Shown here: one piece after another, positions 31,801-42,289 of the stretch | Layout: each line of letters opens with the position of its first letter | Numbering within the stretch: position 1 is the first letter of the stretch | Assembly (NCBI GenBank): GCA_030142905.1 | Contig: JASJOG010000003.1 | Coordinates: forward strand, 4,362,001-4,426,000 | DNA: 64,000 bases | Source of the DNA: Heliopora coerulea | Lineage: Eukaryota; Cnidaria; Anthozoa; Scleralcyonacea; Helioporidae | Direction of reading: 5' to 3' | The notes under the pieces: generated by a model | The model's database searches: none | What the model saw: the letters and a program-made list of their open reading frames with translations, nothing else | What the model was told of the DNA's origin: nothing | Program-made: the position numbers and the translations under genes

Positions 31801-33469
31801 GTAAAAAAGGCTGAAATTCTGCTCATGTAAAGTAACTTTAACTTGAAAGATAAAATCATAAAATTAATCCTGTTTCTTCTATAAAACATAACATGATTAA
31901 AACCTGTGCTGTAACAGTTATTTATTTTTGGTAACTAGTTTGCTTTGGTAAAAATATAACTAGTTACTTCATAGATACAGTACAAGCAACTAGAAAGTTA
32001 ATTCTTTAGTTTTTGACTAGTTACAAAGTTACATTCATTTATTTCTGTTCAGTTATTGAAGTAGTTAGAAGTAAGCACTAAACCTTATGAATTAACTGAA
32101 TATTATTTAATCTATCCTCAATTCTGTTCATTTTTCATTGATCAGTATGGTGGAAACAAGTTAATATGATATAATAACAGGGTAAGAGGAAAATTTTGTA
32201 ATCCACTAGTCCTTTGGACAACTATCATGAAGAATTTGGTTGTCTGAAGCCCAAAAGTGCTTGTCCAAAAAAATTTTGTTGAAAATACAAAGAAATACAG
32301 TAAATGTAACATTTGACTTTGGATGTCAAAGAATATTTACACTTATTTTGTCAAGTAAGAAGCTTGCTGTTATGATTATCAGATAAGTTTCAATTCTAAT
32401 TCAATTTGAAGTCAATTTCTATTGGTCTCTGTAGTTGTTTAGTGATTCAAAATCTGCTTGTCCAAAGGACAGGTCATGTCAAAGATTTAGTCATCTGAAC
32501 TGAATTTCAACTTGTCCTGGACAATTGGACATAGGTTTTGGCACACCCTGAATAATGAAGACATGTTCAACACAGTCCAATTTAATATCCCATTGAATGT
32601 ATAAACCCATGAAAAGTATATAGGCATTGCTGATACTGTGTATTGTGACAAAACCCAGTGTTGGTACCCTTGATGGTTGTGTCTCATATTTTTGCCCTTG
32701 CCACCATTATAATCTTCTTGGAAAGCATCTTCAAATAAAAAAAGGTTAAGCTGGGGTATAAATGTTATTCTCTGTTAACAGCAATTTTAACAATTTTGGA
32801 GTTTGGACAATGGTTTAAATGGTTTTGTGAAAGAAGACACTCGCTAAAAAAACTAGGACCAAATGATGGCATGGAATGTATCCGCTAAACTGCAGTCTGG
32901 TAAAAATGGCTGGTTTGCTTTATGCATTTAATATAATCATTATTTTTCAATGCTAAGGCAGATCAGAGGCATCTTACGACCGCCCTTTAGCTATGTCTTA
33001 GTCCTATGTCAAGCATGATACGACGCATTTTGTTGTTAGGCATTTCATGGACACGTAGTATATTATCGTTATATGCTAGTTCATTTTCCATGTCATGGAA
33101 ATCGGTAAGCTACAGTATGGCTATGATTAATATTTAACGTACAAGCTGAAAATAAAATTGACAAGACGAACTTATGTATAAGTTAAAAAATGAAACAAAA
33201 AATGTGGTTTCTTTCGGTTATTATATGTTGATTTTGTAGTTTAAGGGTAAAGATTTACGTACTTCTTTGTTGAAATTGTTTACTCGTCCCAAATGCAATT
33301 TTCTTAATACATTCACCGCCAACAATATCGTTTCACAAGCAAGAAGACTGTCATCTGATTCTGTACAACTCTCAGTTAAAGTTGGTCTACTTCAACTAAG
33401 TACGACTTTCACTTACCTTTCCAGATTTTCGTCTTCTTGCTTGTTATGTTCGATGTGCGACGTTGCCAT
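25833..33469 (-). CDS. POLR1D: POLR1D isoform-2-like protein, four exons
   Basis: I assembled four - strand coding exons: 33417-33469, 31275-31349, 31038-31135 and 25833-26173. All introns are GT...AG (donors GTAAGT, GTAATT, GTAATA), and phases fit at each junction (AG|G, TG|G, G|AT). The sum is 567 nt, 188 aa plus stop. Exons 1-3 read LEEIMKETKRARERAQTMGP, then MGW, VKCPLQPTNKRF and N, the hallmark of the protein encoded by POLR1D isoform 2 (human form has EELLKEAKR, TMGPMGW, KCPL and TNKRF). This is not the RPAC2 polymerase subunit of isoform 1. Its molecular role is poorly defined; nuclear location is likely. The last exon is a low-complexity Ser/Lys tail ending in a KHKHKKKKK run, perhaps a nucleolar signal (inference). 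Intron 3 (4.9 kb) holds PLE, LINE and MITE debris. Confidence 0.88.
26340..26385. repeat. (TA)n microsatellite in intron 3
   Basis: Short TATATATA run with a few C interruptions. Confidence 0.85.
26625..26826. repeat. Two tandem copies of the CATTAAGGGG MITE
   Basis: Two units of about 100 bp, each with CATTAAGGGG near the left, a GGGCT(A/C)ATCCCCT(A/T)GAC centre and CCCTTAATGGG at the right. A third, diverged unit is at 15612-15716. Located in intron 3 of the POLR1D-like gene. Confidence 0.75.
27640..27912 (+). pseudogene. Penelope-like RT N-terminal fragment
   Basis: The frame starting near 27646 reads STVEFLKDIALSHKTLEGLE, then IRYFVIIKPGKGNGVVILN and YNKKMDAILSNYTKF. The KADKGNGVVIL / Y..KM..IL.D..KF pattern is the opening of PLE reverse transcriptases. 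It is truncated at both sides and opposite in strand to the host gene whose intron it occupies. Confidence 0.82.
27913..29600. other. Intron 3 sequence, nothing coding recognised
   Basis: An imperfect inverted repeat GGTTTGATATAA / TTATATCAAACC occurs at 28195-28245, with a third direct unit at about 28265. Frames at 29039-29436 have no domain I recognise. Confidence 0.45.
29609..30610 (-). pseudogene. Non-LTR retrotransposon RT C-terminus (RTE/I-like)
   Basis: The frame 30336-29863 reads FCYLCDMLNGGGGANSASV, then CVRSAVVYGSETWAM, LECMEMRMVRCMCGVLLRDR, landmarks of the post-RT region of such LINEs. After a frameshift near 29860 a second frame gives KDDNDWVKK, MTWSQVVERDMRE and an EDVKERERW end. 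Upstream (30420-30600) is further element sequence with GGAAGGGCATCTGGCC. Endonuclease and RT core are absent. It sits in intron 3 of the POLR1D-like gene in the gene's own orientation. Confidence 0.8.
31485..31558. repeat. T-rich low-complexity tract in intron 1
   Basis: Runs of T up to about 13, interrupted by G and C. The rest of intron 1 (31350-33416) holds no recognisable feature. Confidence 0.85.
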
Positions 33470-33804
33470 TTTCTGTATCTGGTATAAAACAAGATTGGCC
33501 AGCAGTAGGTAGTTGATTCGTTAATTACGATAGAGTCTTTGTTCCTGTCCTCAGTTAAATAAAGCCACAACAGAAGTTTAATGGAAGTGAACGGTATAAA
33601 TTGAGCCACAAGTCGTAAATTTTAATTTAGAAGTATAATTAAATTCTGGTCCACATGCAGACTATTACATTTAAACCTTTCGCAGCACTCCATTTTCTGA
33701 TGCAGTTACAGCATAGTTTTACAATGTCAAAGATGAATATGCTGATTCAGCAAAATATATTTGTGAAATATGGTCTGGGCTAATGTTATCTAAAATGTTA
33801 CTAC

Positions 33805-35590
33805 ACCTTTTACTGTTCATTACCAGAAAATATACCATCAACACCAACCTCAAATTCGTTAACGCGAAAATACATTCAGCTTATTCAATCAACATTCATT
33901 AACGCTTCTGTCACTTTCAATTAATTTTTTTTTCATAGAAAGTGACATTCATTAGCGTAGATACGCAACCATTTGCATCAAACGACATTCTATAGCGACA
34001 ACTGACGACCATTAACACCATTCTATTATACATTAAGGAGAACAAAATTTCAATTACGCAAGATATTTCTCCGGTCTGTTGCAGGGTTGATTTAAGGTTA
34101 TATGGAATCCCGAAATGTATAAAGGATAATGGAGTAAAACTATCATGATTCGTACTTAAATTGAATTCGGTACGACAGTTCGAACCTCTTTTATTTCGCC
34201 AATATTTCGATTACTGTTTTGCTATGTAAAATGCTCTACTGATCACGTTCTGCTCTGCTCGGTGGCGTAACGAGGCAAATTGCCAACCGGGGGGCGGGAG
34301 TGGAAAATGCCACCCGTCTCCACCCTAAAAGAAAAAGAGAGAAAGAACAGAAGAAGACTCAAAAAGCAGGCATGTCCTTGGAATATTCCATCGACAAATG
34401 GAATATTCTGTCTCCACTATGAACATTAATTCTTATTCCTAACCAGCACTAGTGCGTAAACTTATTCAAACTTCGCTGTTCAACTGCAATCAATTTTCTG
34501 AATAAATAGTAATCAGTTGCTTTTACGTTCGTCAATCAACCACTCCAGAATGACTTATTATCATCAACACATTAATTTGTTTACCGTGACTGTTACCTTG
34601 ACTCGACTAACGTCAGTCATGCTGGCGACTAACATGTCAAATCTCCCTCGGTTGCCCGCCCCCTCGGTCAGGGGGAAACATTGAACAAGCATTTATGGTA
34701 ATTATTACACCCTAGTAACATTCTTTTACGCCGCTGAAAAACATTAAGCCAGATATTTATTTTAAACAGTTGTGGGTCAACGTTTTCAGAACACTGAAAA
34801 AAGAAAACTGTTTTGCGGCTAAATAAAGTTTCGTGATCATTGCTTTCATGCAGTCCAGTACTGCCGTGATTTGTAAGCTTTGATTGCAAGATATGTTTTG
34901 TTTAAGATTTAAACGTTGATGTGTGCTAGCAAAGTGTTGTGAGCTAAAGTTGATTAATGGCTTGAAATTATATTTGTCAGGAAAATGTGGTATGATGAGA
35001 AAATTTTATAATATCAGTTAAGTGAAGGCGCAGACGAAATCACGTTTAAAAGATAGGGGAATAAGACTATCAAAATAAAAGTTTATAAACAAACCGGTGA
35101 ACGTGGGCTTCCGATAAACAGAAGTTGAAAGCCTTGTGTGCGATCAGTCAAGACGTTCAAGAAAGATAGAATAGAATTATTCTCTATTCTGCTACAAAAC
35201 ATATTTCAATGTTGTGAGTTAAGATAGTCTTGAAAGGGCTCAAGCGAACACATGAGAACGTTGTCGGCTGTGTGAGAAATGGCAAAACAGTCATAGACAT
35301 ATTGGTGAAATAAAAGAGCTTCAAACGGTCTAACCGATTTCAGTTTATGTACGAATTTTGACAGTTATATTATCTTATCTTTTTTACATGTCCGAATTCG
35401 GTAAAACCTCAACTCGACCTTCCAACAGACCGGAGAAATATCTTGCGTAGTTGAAATTTTATTTTCCTGATGTATAGTAGAATGATGTTAATGGTCGTCA
35501 GATGGCACCATAGAATATCCTTTGATGCGAATGGTTGCGTATCTACGCTAATGAATGTCACATTCTATGCAAAAACAATACTTGAAGAGC
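33805..35590. mobile_element. Fold-back element enclosing two inverted PLE pieces
   Basis: The arm at about 33805-34079 starts CACCTTTTACTGTTCATTACC and is mirrored at 35419-35590. Inside each arm follows the same PLE fragment (34080-34257 on +, about 34980-35432 on -), so the inverted repeat extends beyond the arms. Both arms share an extra T-rich insertion near CATAGAAAGTGACATTC, so they were copied from one another. A 720-bp central part (34258-34980) starts with a hAT-like GGTGGCGTAACGAGG end. Confidence 0.7.
34980..35432 (-). pseudogene. Penelope-like RT C-terminal fragment
   Basis: On the - strand LSFLNVLTDR is followed, after a frameshift, by SVYRKPTFTGLFINF and SLIPLSFKRDF, the conserved PLE C-terminal RT block. 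Upstream, a segment corresponds to the RYVDDCFA region. The + strand sister piece at 34080-34257 reads LFRQYFDYCFAM with the same decayed catalytic motif. Confidence 0.82.
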
Positions 35591-36250
35591 GGATGTCAGT
35601 AAATATCGTGAACTCAAGGACAAACATGAAATTTCGGATTTCTTCATATTTTGTCTGGATAATCCTTTTGGTGAGCTATTATTGACCATCACAATACAAC
35701 TTTCCAAAGGAATTTCGTTTTGAGGTTGAACGTAAAATACTGCATCGAGTCAGAGACGACGTTTCATCGGCCGAAAATTAGAAAAATATAACATGCTCGC
35801 GACGCGAAATAGTTTAACTTATCTGTATAGAACTGAACACTTCAACACATGGACATTTCGTGAACCATAAAATGAAATAAAATCAGAAATACGGACATTT
35901 TTGTAAACGCTTTGGTGAGCATGAAGTTTGTTCATTTCAACGCCATGACAAAACTACGTAAACGAGGAATGTTTAAAGACAAAATTGATGCCCTGGTATT
36001 TTGAATTTTACAGTAAATTTTATATTAAAAGAAAGCTCTGTTATATTATTATAATATATAAAAAAATTAGCATGGATAATTGAAAAGTCACCTGTCGAGA
36101 GCTGCAAACGTCGGGGCTATTTTCCATAAAATCACTGATGTCACACCACTGGTATTAAGAAGATATCTTTTAAAGTCTCAGTGTTTACTTGAATTTTTTT
36201 CAAATGTTTCGTATTTTTCAATTTGTGACGTGTGCACAAAAGAATAGTCC
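35591..36250. other. Intergenic, nothing recognised
   Basis: No supported frame or repeat. Confidence 0.5.
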
Positions 36251-36252
36251 TC

Positions 36253-36345
36253 AGGGGCGGAGATATAGGGGGAGCAAGGGGAGCTTGAGCCCCCCCACTT
36301 TTAAAGTTGGGGGACAGAGCCCCCCATTTCTGCCGAAAAACCCAA
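36253..36345. mobile_element. hAT-like terminus, single end
   Basis: CAGGGGCGGAGATATAGGGG followed by GAGC/CCCCCC mirrored tracts resembles a hAT end (CAGGGGCGKA type). No partner end was found. A second orphan end, CAGAGGCGTAGAGTACAG, is at 42118. Confidence 0.45.
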
Positions 36346-36837
36346 AATTTGTACTTTCATAATTTAATGAATCTTGACATCTGGAGGAAATGTGGCGTAA
36401 CATCAAGTGGGAAAAAAGTCCCTGACTAAAGTGTAATAATTGATCAATAAAATTAAAACTGTGGAGAAGTAACTATGGATATGTCTCGAAATGCTCGCGC
36501 TAGTATTTACCAGCCATCAGAAAACACGCGTTTTACGTGGTTTTCTTCCTAAACAAAAGCTCAATGGCAAAAAAGATAGCGTACTTTGTTCAATATATGG
36601 TGTCTGCCAGACTAGGCTTGTACAGATTGTGCTACGAAAATGCTGAAATTGTGCTCTAAAAACACTCAAAAGTTGCACAAAAGTTACTCGAAAATTGAAA
36701 AAGTTGCTCTTAAAATGTGAAAAGTTGCTCACAAAAAAGAGCACAAAGCAAGATATAACCTATTTTAAACTGCCTCTACTCGATCTAACAAAATTTAAAT
36801 TGTGTAACAGTTCCTTATACCACCCCATTGACTTGAA

Positions 36838-37000
36838 TGAACAGAACAGAACAGAAACTTTATTTAACGAGGCTAAGCCTCCACATTATTGAAAACTACA
36901 AGAAAAAATGAATTCTCAGTTCTGACACATACACTGTAACATCAATTATTTAACAATTGACATGCAGTTTTGGAGTTGCATAATTATTAAGCCTTATAAT
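36838..37000 (-). mobile_element. LINE 3'-end fragment
   Basis: A (GAACA)n tail followed by AGAAACTTTATTTAACGAGGC parallels the 3' end of the LINE at 5319 (GAACTTTATTTACCCACGC after its GATAGA tail). It is inserted downstream of the hAT transposase stop. No coding part. Confidence 0.5.
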
Positions 37001-37077
37001 AACTATATATATTACATAAAACCTGATAGAAACTATAAAGCAATTTTGTTGGCTTTAGATGGTCATGTTTCACAGTT

Positions 37078-38610
37078 TTACTTCCTCTGACTGTTGTTAT
37101 ATCTAAGCATTACAGATGCTTCTAGGCAATCTTCGAGTGTATGGTCTTGTTGGGAAGAGAACGTGTTTAGAAGACTGAACACCCTTTCAGCAGTAGCAGA
37201 GCTAGGCTGGATAAGTAGCAGCTTTTTTACGACTGCTGCCCAGTTAGGAAGATTATCACGGTGTGCTGCCCACCAATCCACTTTTTCATCTTCGGTTGAT
37301 ACATTTACACCTTCAGCAGCAGCGAGATAGGCTCGTGGCTCCTGAGCTAAGCTTGCAATGCAGTTATCATCATGTAGAAAGGGGTAGTTTCTGAACTCTT
37401 CCAATGAATCTGGAGTTGGTTTAAGAACTTGTACTTGAATAGGACAACAAAGTCGTGCTACCTGAAAGGCATGAACTACTGTGTGAAACTGCCCACCGAA
37501 TTTCTGTTGAAAGAAACTCAAGCCTGGCTGAATGCATGCTTTCGCTTGATCCACAAGCTGGTTATGTATAGCAGCATTACCGGAAGCAATTCCTCGAGCA
37601 GCTACAGTAGTGCGTGGATAATAACCAACAGCAACAGCTTGCAAAACAGCTGCCAGTTTCTCGTAGCAGGAGAAGATCAGCGGCCCGTCACCCTCGAGGA
37701 AGTAGGTAGCTTTAACAAAGTGAACTCCAGCATTAACAATAGCTGCTTCCTCTAAACGCAGGTCTTGTAGATCTCGAGGATTATCTATTATATCCAATAG
37801 ATGCTGACGATTTGCAGGACAAATGTTCTCATTTTCCCTTAGGAAAGACTCAACATCGCCAAAGAAATCAGATACCTGATTCAGGATCTCCCATTTGCTC
37901 CACCATCGCGTTTCACTGTGTGATTTCATGGACACTCCTGTTTTCTCTTTCCATAATAATCGGGGAGTGTGGCTACGAGAAAATAGACTCACCCAGTAAC
38001 GGGTAAAACTATCTAGGACTCTAAATTGGAAATAATCACCCACATTGTCAATGGTGTGAGAAAAGCACACAATGTCCATCATGTTTAGATAAAAGAATAA
38101 CAGCTGACGCAAGGCTGCTCCATTCACTGAGGCTCCGTCTCTGATCGCTGCTATTAACATGTTTGGACCAAAATGATAATCAACAGCTACATAAGACATC
38201 AGTCTCTTGGCTAATTCTTCGGCCTTTAATGCCTTAGCAAGAACTTGAAGCCGTACGAGACGCTGTGTATGCTTGAAGTTTTCTTGTACAAAACGGATGA
38301 CAACAGCAAGAGCCTTTCCTAATCTAGTTGTGCGGTCAAAAGTAATAGATACCTCCTCGGCGTTCTGGAGCTCACTTTTAACTTTTTCTTTTTCCTTTTC
38401 GAGTATCGAAGGGATGAGCTCCCTAAGATGACCACAGGCAGTCAGACGGTAGCCATGTTTCTCAAGGAATGGACGAAGGTCATCAATTTTCGATAGTGGT
38501 ATTCCAGCACTAAGGAAACACTCTATTAACTCAAAGCGAAACACTCTCGTTTCTTGAGGAAGTGTAGAACCGCTCATTTTAAGCTTGTCTTGCTTTTTCA
38601 AACACTGCAC
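37078..38610 (-). CDS. hAT transposase, 510-codon frame
   Basis: A cut-and-paste DNA transposase of the hAT superfamily acting in the nucleus. The frame is open for 510 codons. SITFDRTT gives the first catalytic Asp (Asp92). VCFSHTIDNVG is the C-x2-H motif near residue 190. The C-terminal dimerisation block LPNWAAV, SSATAERVFSLLNTF and ASVMLRYN ends the protein. Upstream in the same frame, from about 38760, lies a zinc-finger-like CNACSEILSL, KHIKSRKH segment (C-x2-C...H-x4-H, BED-like), interrupted further upstream by a stop; a continuation in another frame (CAWDRLKDFPKQ) indicates one small frameshift near 38770. The true start is therefore upstream, and the element is probably inactive by this single lesion, otherwise young. 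Confidence 0.88.
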   Translation of the reverse strand: MQCLKKQDKLKMSGSTLPQETRVFRFELIECFLSAGIPLSKIDDLRPFLEKHGYRLTACGHLRELIPSILEKEKEKVKSELQNAEEVSITFDRTTRLGKALAVVIRFVQENFKHTQRLVRLQVLAKALKAEELAKRLMSYVAVDYHFGPNMLIAAIRDGASVNGAALRQLLFFYLNMMDIVCFSHTIDNVGDYFQFRVLDSFTRYWVSLFSRSHTPRLLWKEKTGVSMKSHSETRWWSKWEILNQVSDFFGDVESFLRENENICPANRQHLLDIIDNPRDLQDLRLEEAAIVNAGVHFVKATYFLEGDGPLIFSCYEKLAAVLQAVAVGYYPRTTVAARGIASGNAAIHNQLVDQAKACIQPGLSFFQQKFGGQFHTVVHAFQVARLCCPIQVQVLKPTPDSLEEFRNYPFLHDDNCIASLAQEPRAYLAAAEGVNVSTEDEKVDWWAAHRDNLPNWAAVVKKLLLIQPSSATAERVFSLLNTFSSQQDHTLEDCLEASVMLRYNNSQRK

Positions 38611-39696
38611 GATAGGTTGGTTTTCTTTTTTGCTTTTCGCAATACTATCCCTTCCGCTTAGATGCTTTCTTGATTTAATATGTTTTTCAATAGAGCTTTT
38701 CTTCAGAGAAAGAATTTCACTGCATGCATTACATCTTAATTTTCCTTCTACAACTAGACAAATGTTGTTTAGGAAAGTCTTTCAATCTATCCCAAGCACA
38801 CGTCTTACTTTTTACTGTTGTAGCTTCGATACCTCCCAGTCCTTGTCATTGAACTCTAAAAAGACTGGAACGATACCTCATTATACCAGGTCTCACGAAT
38901 GAACGAAGCCGACATAGGGGCAGCCATGTAGATCAAAAACATGCGTGGGGAAAAGTTGTATTGAACCCTTACTTTTCATTGACAGCTAATTCTGACAAAT
39001 ATGCAGTCCTACCGACATTGTCCTCTGTTTACTGAGGATAAAAAAAGAAAACTGTCAACAAATGCGAAATTTAGGCTATGTTTTCGCAAGAGGTTGCGTG
39101 CTTTATCGAGTAGGGGACTGGGATGACCTGCAAATTGACCTACATGTCAGCCTCCATGATGGCTTCAAAATCCAGCTTGCAGGTATCGTTCCAGTCTTTT
39201 TAGAGTTCAATGGTCCTCGTTGTCTGTATTTTCCGCTGTTGACATTCAATTTTCGTTTCCGACTTATTGCAGCACTTTCGGGAACCTTAAACCTTGCCCC
39301 AGCATTTACTGCCTCAGCAATGGGATCATTTCCAGATACAATTTCCTAATCGTCTTCGTCTTGATCTGCCATAGTTATGAACTTCAAATTCAAAATGGTT
39401 GCTCTACTAACTTAAGCTAAATGGAATATCCGCTGGAATGGTGGATGGCTGGCTCAGTTGTTTACTGTCGGGACTCGGGCTGAATTCAGTAATCGCCTAA
39501 TCTGGTTTCGGCCAGAATTATTCAGGAAAAAACAAATACAAAACACGTTTTTCACTTCTTGCCTAGTTTTCACTAAAAATTTCCTAAAATTATGCTTTTG
39601 CCGGAGAAAATTGCTTAAAGTTGCTGGGCCCATAAAAAGTTGCTCCAAACACAATAAGTTGCCAAAAAGTTGCCGAGCACAATCTGTACAAGCCTA

Positions 39697-40206
39697 TTAA
39701 CCAGACAAAAAAAGGAAAGAGAAAAAAGGAGAAGAAAAGGAAAAAGAATTTGTGGATTTGCATGATGAAAGGATTAAGTACTTTGAAGATTTTAATGTTT
39801 AAGACGTGTATGTAATAGTCACTTAGGGACTCCGTCACCGTTTTTTGTGTTCTATTTCAAAGCTTTATAATAAGAAAAATTATTGTAGGATACGTAGACA
39901 TACGGTTGCATAATTTAAAAATCAGAAAGGTTTCCTAAAATTTATGAAAGCCGTACAGCTGTACAGCATTTTTTGGAACAATATCCTGCAAAAACTCTTC
40001 TGTAAGTTATTTGCCTTCTCTGCTAAGTTACTTCCTATAGCCATTAGCGCCCCAATTTTTGGGGGGCCGCCCTTGGTTTTTGAAGCTCTTGATCGATCTT
40101 TTACAACAAGGTCAAAACGTCAAATATATTCGCAACTGTCGTGTGAACACTAATTAACAAAGTTAATTACTCCACGAGTGGCTACCAGCAAAAATCCTCA
40201 TCCATT
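39697..40206. other. Intergenic, nothing recognised
   Basis: AAGGAAAGAGAAAAAAGGAG low-complexity run at 39710-39750. I looked for downstream exons of the GCNT-like gene here on the - strand and found none. Confidence 0.45.
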
Positions 40207-40406
40207 TTTTCTAAAAGTCGTCTGAAATCAGATTAGAAATTTCAGAGGAAACTTTTTTGAGCATATCTTTTTTATTTGCTAGCGAATACGTTTCATAATT
40301 CATGGCACTTTGACTCAATAATTGTCTAGCGGCAAGCAAGGAGCTTGTAAGAAACCGGACGTATTGTGTTTTTTTCTTTTTTCTGTTTTTCCTGTTGAGG
40401 TGTGGT

Positions 40407-40970
40407 CTATGTGATAAAGAGAAGCCAGTGTCGAACCTCATTAACAGTTTTGTATATATTGTAAATAAACGTTTGTAGTTCATTACGATGAAAGATGTCG
40501 GGTGATTTACGATCAACGTGGATGCAGTAGGAGTTTTGAGGTCGATAGATATCTCGAAGAAGTCTCTCGAATTGCTCAATGTCTTTATAAATAATGACAC
40601 TAAAAGCAATAGGAAAGTCCTCTCCATTTTTGTTCAAGGCTCTCAGGATATATCCCCTTCTCTTCTGAAAACTTTCGCAGTCCTTGGAGAAGCTGATGTA
40701 GTCTTCAGACGTAATTGCCTGTTTTGGAACTTTCTTCATTTCTTGCTTCACGCGTGAGATCTCCTTACTATCTCCATCTATAATACGTTTACAATCGGCT
40801 GTCGAATTATTCAGTTTAAACTCGTTTTTAGTGGCTTTCTTTGTTCCAGATACCCGCGAGGCATTCAGAGGACGAACAACAGATAAACGTCGAAGAACGC
40901 AAATCGATACCAACAAAGTAAGCATCAACAGAAGACATTTCTTGAGAAACTTTTTGGACCAGATCATCAC
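40407..40970 (-). CDS. GCNT-like beta-1,6-GlcNAc transferase, 5' exon only
   Basis: Type II membrane topology: short basic cytoplasmic start, hydrophobic anchor at residues 12-25 (CLLLMLTLLVSICVL), then a stem with N-glycosylation sites NAS (36) and NST (55). The family block starts at CKRIIDGD (60-67) and includes SEDYISFSKDCESF, RGYIL, DFPIAFSVIIYKDIEQFERL and LRDIYRPQNSYCIHVDRKS (to 156), typical of core-2 and I-branching GT14 enzymes of the Golgi that build branched O-glycans. After about residue 161 similarity stops, and CATC|GTAATG offers a splice donor. The catalytic half is missing within 3 kb downstream, where the hAT at 36613 lies. Either later exons lie farther away or this is an orphaned 5' end. 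Confidence 0.82.
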   Translation of the reverse strand: MMIWSKKFLKKCLLLMLTLLVSICVLRRLSVVRPLNASRVSGTKKATKNEFKLNNSTADCKRIIDGDSKEISRVKQEMKKVPKQAITSEDYISFSKDCESFQKRRGYILRALNKNGEDFPIAFSVIIYKDIEQFERLLRDIYRPQNSYCIHVDRKSPDIFHRNELQTFIYNIYKTVNEVRHWLLFIT

Positions 40971-42289
40971 CAGTGGCCTAGATTTTGAATGAGAAACACA
41001 ATTTTGGTTTTATTAATGTTTGAATAGTGTTGATTTCTGTTAGAGTATTGAAAGTATTCAATTTTAGAAGCGCTACCAAGAGCAGTATTTCATAGAAAAC
41101 AAGCCAGGTTGCCACAAACGTAACTACACAGCGTGGGGGCAATGGGGAAAGATCCCCTCGACAACCTTTCTTGGGGGAAGGGCTTTTGACAGACTATTGA
41201 TTAGAAATCATTATATCATATTCAATTTTGAAGTAAGAAAATAAATAACAGGGTAACCAAAATAAAATAGTTTAAGAAGAAAACTTGTAAGACCGTATAC
41301 ATTGCTATAGCAAGCTACCAGCAGATCTTAATTCTCCAATTTGACCTTTTAATGTACACAGTTTTATGAGGGCCAGTAAAGAACTTAAACTAATTTCCTA
41401 ATTCTCACTGCCTCTTCTCCACCTTTGACAGTCACATACCATTTTCACCACCTTGTCACCCATTTCTGTTCCATTCCATTGCTTTACCCATGTCGGTTTA
41501 TAGTTATGTTAATTAGGCTAATTCAGAATGATGTCACCCACCTATGTATATATAAACTCTGCATACTTAATGTAATTTTAATTGGTCTGATGGTTTTGAA
41601 ATAAACCTGAAATATTACTGATTCAACTTTCGTCTTGATTTTGACTCATATTCTGAGTTTTCAAAATGTTCCTCTTAGGAATATGTTTTATCTTGTATTT
41701 TTTCAAATTGTCGGTTGGGTCTGGCTTCTGGCCCAAATATACACATGTATAAGTCAAAATGAACTTTTTAAAAAAAACTTTATCTCGTTTCGGGGATAAA
41801 AACCATTCTTCAAGATATACAACTTATAGTTTTTAGAGCAGCAATCCATGACATTGGCGTCCAACACAACCGAAGTTATCACGCGATAACTTCGAACAAA
41901 CATCATAGAATGATTGGTGTGCAACTAGTTGCAATTAGTGTTTTATAGGGACTTGTTGCAACCACAATCTATGTCCACACTTGCTTACAGGAAATGCTAG
42001 TGGAAATGACGTATTCTTTTCTAAATTTTTGGCGATCAAATATGATAAAGAGTAGCTAGACTGACGATAAATATGGTCACCTGTCCACTTCCCTGATCTT
42101 TTACATTTATAGCTACCAGAGGCGTAGAGTACAGCGAGGCTAAGGGGCTTCAGTCCCCTCAGAAATAGCTTAGCCTCCTGTGATTTTACACTAATTGATA
42201 CGTGATTCACGAATGACAGGGTTACTGCCATGCTGGTCGGGGTAATATAACCGTGAAGGCCTTATTATTTCTACAAGCCAATATACCTT
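40971..42289. other. Intergenic upstream of GCNT-like exon
   Basis: No supported gene. An orphan hAT-like end CAGAGGCGTAGAGTACAG lies at 42118-42135. Confidence 0.45.

Larger units (their letters stand above)
36613..39696 (-). mobile_element. hAT element with near-intact transposase
   Basis: TIRs TAGGCTTGTACAGATTGTGC (from 36613) and its complement (to 39696), with many AAAAGTTGCTC-type subterminal repeats at both ends. CCAGAC flanks both sides but with a 4-nt offset on the right, so I do not claim a target duplication. Contains a hAT transposase (37078-38610) and a LINE 3' end (36838-37000). Confidence 0.82.

Noticed and set aside
36607..39706. CCAGAC as target duplication of the hAT at 36613
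   Set aside because: It is 6 bp rather than 8 and offset by 4 nt from the TIR on the right side.
40211..40627. 138-codon frame overlapping the GCNT-like exon
   Set aside because: Different frame on the same strand; the other frame holds the GT14 motifs, and this one has none.
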